Below, piece after piece: positions 59,496 to 64,000 of a stretch of DNA of 64,000 bases. A program made the position numbers and the translations under genes. This DNA is from Narthecium ossifragum (lineage: Eukaryota > Streptophyta > Magnoliopsida > Dioscoreales > Nartheciaceae): positions 35,826,527 through 35,890,526 of the forward strand of contig OY986964.1 of NCBI GenBank assembly GCA_963920575.1. The letters run 5' to 3'. Each line of letters starts with the position of its first letter. Position 1 is the first letter of the stretch. The notes beneath the pieces were generated by a model. That model worked only from the letters and a program-made list of their open reading frames with translations, was not told where the DNA came from and searched no databases.

Positions 59496-59700
59496 ACGAT
59501 TAATTGGTCAGAAAACGTGTTATAAAGGGTGATGACAATTAGTGATAGCACCAATAGGACTTCCCAAGAGATCACCCATCCTAATACTATTCTCGTCCAA
59601 GCACGATTAGCTTCGGAGTTTTTATGAGATCTGGTTCCAGTGCTGGCAGAGTCACAATCCCCCCTTCAATTTGTATCCCTTTTGCCATTATTGGGGTTAA
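59496..59700 (-). mobile_element. Cassandra-like TRIM LTR fragment carrying a 5S-like module
   Basis: A 5S-rRNA-like segment is followed (minus strand) by TATAACACGTTTTCTGACC. The flank GGTCNGAAAACGTGTTATAAA-like sequence recurs at 60285-60332. Cassandra elements are known for 5S-derived sequence in their LTRs. Complete LTR ends, primer-binding site and polypurine tract were not identified. Confidence 0.5.
59546..59662 (-). ncRNA. 5S rRNA-like sequence (pseudogene or Cassandra module)
   Basis: The minus strand carries CCAGCACTGG, AACTCCGAAGCTAATCGTGC, TTGGACGAGAATAGTATTAG and GATGGGTGATCTCTTGGGAA, lining up along the full ~120-base 5S rRNA in order. The internal Pol III elements (A box, intermediate element, C box) lie in the conserved part. 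About 20 differences from plant 5S, including the 5' end and GCTAATC for GTTAAGC, argue against a functional gene. It stands alone, not in a tandem 5S array. Confidence 0.75.
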
Positions 59701-59751
59701 TTATAACTTATCAAACAAAAAAATGAAGAAAAGTGTAAACTATATATAGTA

Positions 59752-60227
59752 CTAGGTGGGCCCGTGCCACATAACACGGCTAACCACCCACCCCTTTTCT
59801 CTCCCCCCCTCTCTATATATAATAACCAACCTTACATCACGTGTGCGTCACGTCAGAGATTGTGACTTAGCAGATGAGCCCTGTGCCCCCACACACTATC
59901 CTCTCTCTCTCTCTCTATTTATTTGGTTACAACCCTATGCCATGTTTTCATGCCATGTGTGCATTGTTTTATGACTAGATTATGACACATATGCCACGTC
60001 ATAAAAGCTGATATTATATAATAAATTAGGCGGGCCTCCCATGCCACTTGGCACGGATAATCACCACCCCTACTACTCCTCTCTCTCTCTCCTAACTACG
60101 TGTTAATCACCACCATCCACTACTCTTTTTCACGTGGATTCATCTCGATCGGATGATATACCAGAATATAACTTGGATCGGGCATTCTCAGCCATATGAT
60201 AGAATGCATATGATCATATATAATAGA
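59752..60227 (-). mobile_element. pair of Helitron ends (two adjacent or nested copies)
   Basis: One 3' end on the minus strand has GCCGTGTTATGTGGCACGGGC then CCACCTAG (59752) followed by T. A second 3'-like end (CCGTGCCAAGTGGCATGG...GCCCGCCTAA, near 60026) lies inside. The 5' end TCTATTATATATGATCATATG at 60227 is preceded by A and matches the copies at 47841 and 48232. Confidence 0.7.
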
Positions 60228-60284
60228 TAGATAACAACTCCTATAGTTGTAAGCATGTAATCTTTATCTCTATTAATGAAAATT

Positions 60285-60332
60285 AATTGGTCGGAAACGT
60301 GTTATAAAAGGTGATGATAACTAGCGATGGAA
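60285..60332. repeat. second copy of the Cassandra-like flank
   Basis: AATTGGTCGGAAACGTGTTA followed by TAAAAGGTGATGATAACTAG matches 59496-59548 with few differences, but stops before the 5S-like part. Confidence 0.7.
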
Positions 60333-61083
60333 ACACGCCCAACGGGGGCCATGGCTCGCTCTCTCTAACCTTTCAAAGTTACGTTGATGCTTTTAGATCG
60401 TCCGATCTAGGACATGTTTTTGTTTTTGATCGTACCAATTACTTGGCAATGAGCATACTGCATACACTACTCATCCTAAGAACACTTCGAATCTCCATAT
60501 GCATCAAGAGGAAGCTGTGGTTGTATGGGTATTTAATCACCTTAAGCCAAGATTCAAAAGAAAAAAACACTAAAAAAAAATTTTTATCACTAAAACGAAT
60601 AATAATAGATAAGAAAAAAGATTAAAGAAGGAGAGGAAGCAGTCAAGCACGTACACATAAAAACCAAGAGTTGCCAGTCTGATAATTGAAGGGGGGCCGG
60701 GCCACAGGAAGAATTTTCAGATATATCCGAGTGAAGAATAATTGAATGCACAAGTTTGCACCTGTATAAAGTAATGGTGCACTTCCCTCTAAATAGCCAT
60801 TTACCATGATCAACCATTTATCATGATCAAAAAACATCCAGCGGCACAACGACACAATGCAGAAGATGACCTTCATGAATTCAAGACGCTACATACGTTA
60901 TATATCTATACATAACAACGAGATTTAGGCGATGCATACATCCAGCCTCGAGGTCCTATGTTGAACATCAGATCAGGATTAAGCTAATTCCCAGGATTCC
61001 TTTCAGATTAAATTGAATGGAGACCAGGCCAACTGCTTGATGGTATCATTACTAGCTGGAGAGCTGATCATCTAGCTAGCTTC
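60333..61083. other. intergenic DNA and SKIP 3' region
   Basis: No gene recognised. The part nearest 61083 should contain the SKIP 3' untranslated region. Confidence 0.5.
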
Positions 61084-62856
61084 TTAGCGACCCCTCTCAA
61101 AAGCAATGCGGCTCCTTCCAGATCCTCCTCCCTCATGGTCGTCCCTCATGGATCCTGCACTTGCTTTCATAGTTCCTCCACCACCAATCTTATCCATTGC
61201 CTTCTTACCTTTCTTCACCTCCGTCAAGAACTGATCCAGCCCGAAAGGATCATTCTCTTCCTGCTGTTCAAAATCCACTGGTCTATCTCTCTTGCTCCTC
61301 TCCTGAGCACCCGAGAAAGCCTTATCAGGTTTGAATCTTTCGGTCTTCATAATTTTATCCAACTGCTCGTCAGCTCCTCCATACATATCAGCATCAGCAT
61401 CTTTCTTAGGTCGGTAGAGTGTTGAAAGAGTTGGTTGCGCCGTGAATAAGCCCTTGTCATATACATTGTACTGGTCATCAGTAGCGAATCCGGACTCCAT
61501 TCCTTTCTCCTGGTTGAACAACCTCTGGTCATACATGACCTCTCCGGTGCGTCCTGCCCCAGTGTTAGCCATTCCAAGAGCAACCTTCTCACTGATGTCG
61601 CGGTCCCTATCCCTTGTAAGTTTGCTGTTCTTTCCCACTGCAGCCTCCTTGGCTTCCAGCCTCCTTTCCCTCTCCCTCTCACGCCTTCTCTCCTCACGGA
61701 TCTTATCACGTTGCAATCTTTCTTCCCTCTCCTCCCTTGTCTCCTTTCGCTGCTCATTTTGCTCCACTCTAATATCACTATCATCAATTATTTTATCAGC
61801 AGGTACAGGCGCGGCAGGAGCTGGCGCAATTCCAGTCCTCTCCGACCGAGCCTTCTGTGCTAACGCACGAAGGTCTTGCTCCTTCCTATCTTTTTCCTTC
61901 ATCATCAGTTCCTTCTGCACCTTTGATCTCATCGCAACAGCTTCTCTTGCCTTCTGCTCAGCCACGTATAAAGCCTCCGAAAGTTTGGCAAAGTTATCAT
62001 TGATCTGAACTTCCTGAAGACCCCTACCATCAGCGGCGAGACGTTTGTCCAATGGGATCGTGTAACCCTTTGGGTTCTTCCAATTTGAAATGCAAGGTGG
62101 AATCTTCCAGTCCTGCTGGTCCTTCACGGTTACAGGTCTGGGTGGAGAATGCATAACAGGCACAGGAGGGGAACCAGATGCTTTGGGTACTCTCTTATGC
62201 TTGAACTTTGGTGGTTCCAGTGGGTCCACGGGCATCTCAACCATTCTAATAATCCTTTCTTTTGCCCCAGAATTAAATGCAGCATTTTGCTGAGATGGCT
62301 TGTACTTGATAAACTTGGAATCTGAGGACTGCGTTGGTACATTCTTCGGCTGTGCGGCACTCAACCTCACATTCACAATCTTCTCCAAGGCAGCCTTTGT
62401 TCTCTGTGTCGTCTCCTCGATCTCCTTCTCCAACTCCTCTGATGGCTTCTCTTCTTCAGCTGCTACTTTCGGTACAAGGTCCTTGTGCTGGGAGTAAATA
62501 ATCTTGGAGGCATTCTCGTTCTGCTTCACGATCGCATCAAACGCGACCTTCCCTTGGGAATCAACAGTGAGGGGAAGGATCTTGGATCCAGGCTTCTCAT
62601 TCTTCCTTCCCATGCCAAGAGGGTACTGTGCAACATGAATCTCAGGGAATGCCCCACCATCTCCAAAGTCCTCGGGCCTCCGCGGCACGAAACCAGACCG
62701 CTTCCCATATAGCGGAATCAGGTTTGGCTTGATCACAGCAGAACTACTAGGTTCTGAGGAGTTGAACCGCTCCTTGAACCAGGGGTCGTTCGAGTGATCA
62801 TAAAAGGAAGCGCCAGAAGACTTGACAGGAGGTAGGAGTTCCTTGAGTGCTGCCAT
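61084..62856 (-). CDS. SKIP: SNW/SKI-interacting protein SKIP (spliceosome and transcription factor)
   Basis: An uninterrupted 590-residue frame, close to the usual plant SKIP length (about 600-615). The N-terminus MAALKELLPPVKSSGASFYD and HSNDPWFKERF is nearly invariant in plants. The SNW domain (about 185-345) carries the namesake S-N-W-K-N-P at 257-262, KGYTIPLDKRLAADGRGL and VQINDNFAKLSEALYVAE. A long charged coiled-coil follows (KETREEREERLQRDKIREER), then the conserved tail with VMYDQRLFNQ, FTAQPTLSTLYRP and RSRIAFERGR. SKIP is a core component of activated spliceosomes (Prp45 relative) and joins the Paf1 complex to control clock, flowering and stress transcripts. A TGCAG acceptor at 62882-62885 just before the ATG suggests an intron in the 5' leader. 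Confidence 0.97.
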   Translation of the reverse strand: MAALKELLPPVKSSGASFYDHSNDPWFKERFNSSEPSSSAVIKPNLIPLYGKRSGFVPRRPEDFGDGGAFPEIHVAQYPLGMGRKNEKPGSKILPLTVDSQGKVAFDAIVKQNENASKIIYSQHKDLVPKVAAEEEKPSEELEKEIEETTQRTKAALEKIVNVRLSAAQPKNVPTQSSDSKFIKYKPSQQNAAFNSGAKERIIRMVEMPVDPLEPPKFKHKRVPKASGSPPVPVMHSPPRPVTVKDQQDWKIPPCISNWKNPKGYTIPLDKRLAADGRGLQEVQINDNFAKLSEALYVAEQKAREAVAMRSKVQKELMMKEKDRKEQDLRALAQKARSERTGIAPAPAAPVPADKIIDDSDIRVEQNEQRKETREEREERLQRDKIREERRRERERERRLEAKEAAVGKNSKLTRDRDRDISEKVALGMANTGAGRTGEVMYDQRLFNQEKGMESGFATDDQYNVYDKGLFTAQPTLSTLYRPKKDADADMYGGADEQLDKIMKTERFKPDKAFSGAQERSKRDRPVDFEQQEENDPFGLDQFLTEVKKGKKAMDKIGGGGTMKASAGSMRDDHEGGGSGRSRIAFERGR

Positions 62857-63693
62857 AACTGTATAGGGTTTTTTTGTGAAGCTGCAATCACACAGTAAGT
62901 AAAGGACATCAGCAAATTATCAGCCAAAGAGAGAGTTCATCAGAGGAAAGAAAACTTTTAAGTTCTAAAAGGAAAAGACATTGGAGCAGAATAGAACTCT
63001 ACACAAAAAAAAATGCACTAATGGCAAACTTAAACATGAATTAGCAGTAAAGAAACAATTAAATAACAAGCAATTAAAAATCCTAGATCCCACGTTAAAA
63101 GTGGGATTACCACGTAAAAAATCATTCAGCTGTCAGATATTCAGAAATAGAACATATTTACAAGATGCACATAAAACCAATGAGCAAGGAATTGAGCTCA
63201 TACCACTTTCTATTGTAATATTATCGAATCTGATCTAATGGTCGATGATTTACAGTATTAATTTCAACAAAGAACCAATTCAAATTTAATGAATTTGGCC
63301 TCATCATCCATCGATTCAAAACAAGGCGTCAAAGCGCTAAGCTAGTAGACATCAATTTGACTGAAATCAAAATACACAGACAAACCCATTGATTGACAAA
63401 ATTTTTACCGATTCCTGAGTTTTTTTCATGCTATAGATCCAAGCGTCTTTTGGTTTTTGGGAAACACAATACTATAGAACTTAAGTACAGGTCAAATCCC
63501 AAAATAAAAACAAAATATTCATTTATGTAATGTTGCTATACAAGAGCATTCCAAGTTACAACAAAGGCAAAAGGTATGCTAAAACATAAAGCTACAACCC
63601 TGAAGCAAAGCAGCAAACCACGAAGGCAGGAATTGAAGAACAGAATCTCACAGATGTGATGCGATGAAATGGGATGGTGTGGACGCATTGTGA
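62857..63693 (-). other. SKIP 5' leader and probable leader intron
   Basis: On the minus strand GATTGCAG|CTTCAC (acceptor before 62881) lies 25 bases upstream of the SKIP ATG. A GTGAGAT donor-like site at 63651-63645 is a possible partner, but it could equally belong to the LYR gene 3' region. The rest is AT-rich without coding signal. Confidence 0.45.
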
Positions 63694-63954
63694 TTATGGG
63701 AGGTGACCTTTTTTGAGAACAGAGACGGCGTATTGTGTGGCGTTGATGAGATCGACGATGTTGTGGTGAGATCGTTCCTCGAATCCAAACAAGAAGATGG
63801 TGAGGAGGTCAGCTTTCTTGGCGAGGCGAGTGGCAGGGGTGAGAGGGAGATCAGGAGAGTTGAGACTTCTAAGGATCTGTCGGTATAGGGATTGCACCAC
63901 CGGCCAGTTCCTCGCCAAGTCCTCCGCCGTTGCCCATATCCACCCCTTCCCCAT
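63694..63954 (-). CDS. LYR-motif (complex 1 LYR) protein, At3g19508-like
   Basis: An 86-residue single-exon frame: MGKGWIWATAEDLARNWPVV then QSLYRQILRSLNSPDLPL, with the L-Y-R motif at 23-25. TPATRLAKKADLLTIF, a Phe in LFGFEERS and HNIVDLINATQYAVSVLKKG give the three-helix LYR fold. LYR proteins are small mitochondrial adaptors that bind acyl carrier protein and help Fe-S cluster or respiratory complex assembly; the exact client here is unknown. The C-terminus (GHLP) is slightly shorter than the plant relatives I recall. It lies about 840 bases upstream of SKIP on the same strand, so the two are neighbours in tandem. Confidence 0.85.
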   Translation of the reverse strand: MGKGWIWATAEDLARNWPVVQSLYRQILRSLNSPDLPLTPATRLAKKADLLTIFLFGFEERSHHNIVDLINATQYAVSVLKKGHLP

Positions 63955-64000
63955 TACTAAAGAATAAAGACAACCTCTGGCGAGAGGATGAATGGATTCT
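63955..64000 (-). other. LYR gene 5' flank, cut by window end
   Basis: 46 bases upstream of the LYR start codon; too short to describe. Confidence 0.5.

Noticed and set aside
59546..59662. Functional 5S rRNA gene
   Set aside because: Too many differences from plant 5S, no tandem array, and mobile-element-like flanks.
1..64000. tRNA genes
   Set aside because: I looked for B-box words (GGTTCGANTCC) with matching acceptor arms by eye and found none convincing; a tRNAscan run would be decisive.

Overview
The window looks like nuclear DNA of a flowering plant, probably a monocot. The families are plant-specific (subgroup Ia bHLH, ATL RING-H2, DETOXIFICATION-type MATE, SKIP). Coding exons are GC-rich, especially the single-exon ATL and ANTH genes, while intergenic DNA is AT-rich. 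Everything between genes is packed with nested plant transposons. The species cannot be named from sequence alone. There is one 200-base assembly gap (27288-27487).

Six host genes can be supported: a three-exon bHLH factor (3615-5061, -), a single-exon ATL E3 ligase (29735-30880, +), a single-exon ANTH-domain clathrin assembly protein (32310-33398, +), an eight-exon MATE transporter of 481 residues whose splice phases all close (41229-45318, -), the spliceosome and transcription factor SKIP (61084-62856, -) and a small LYR-motif protein just upstream of it (63694-63954, -). They do not form a pathway; this is ordinary plant gene spacing. Annotations made here by joining exons are inferences from splice consensus and protein continuity.

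Layout: 1-9.5 kb holds the bHLH gene and low-information DNA with a LINE tail. 9.5-15.5 kb holds two gene-fragment-carrying TIR elements (AGC kinase plus LRR; methionine gamma-lyase plus lectin receptor kinase), the second split by a solo LTR. 17.3-20.1 kb is a LINE split by a solo LTR. 20.1-24 kb holds a minisatellite and a 2.7 kb solo LTR. 25.9-27.3 kb is a strand-switching GAAGTAACTAC array ending in the gap. 29.7-33.4 kb is the gene-rich island. 35.4-40.7 kb is a decayed large element containing two solo LTRs. 41.2-45.3 kb is the MATE gene. 46-52.7 kb is a nest of Helitrons, an LTR with a Harbinger-like insertion, and two LINE RNase H tails. 54.4-59.5 kb is a LINE interrupted by a truncated copia element. 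59.5-60.3 kb holds a 5S-rRNA-like module and Helitrons. 61-64 kb holds SKIP and LYR.

The most unusual signal is an internal array of short paired palindromes found inside three solo LTRs of different families. Two arrays are built on CGGTCGAT/ATCGACCG and one on AAGATCGATCTT. Nearly identical cassettes are shared between two LTRs that otherwise differ, and the spacers of all three contain CTCTGT. Other points of interest are a copia-LINE chimeric open frame, a Helitron insertion that splits an LTR target-site duplication, and a Cassandra-like 5S module.
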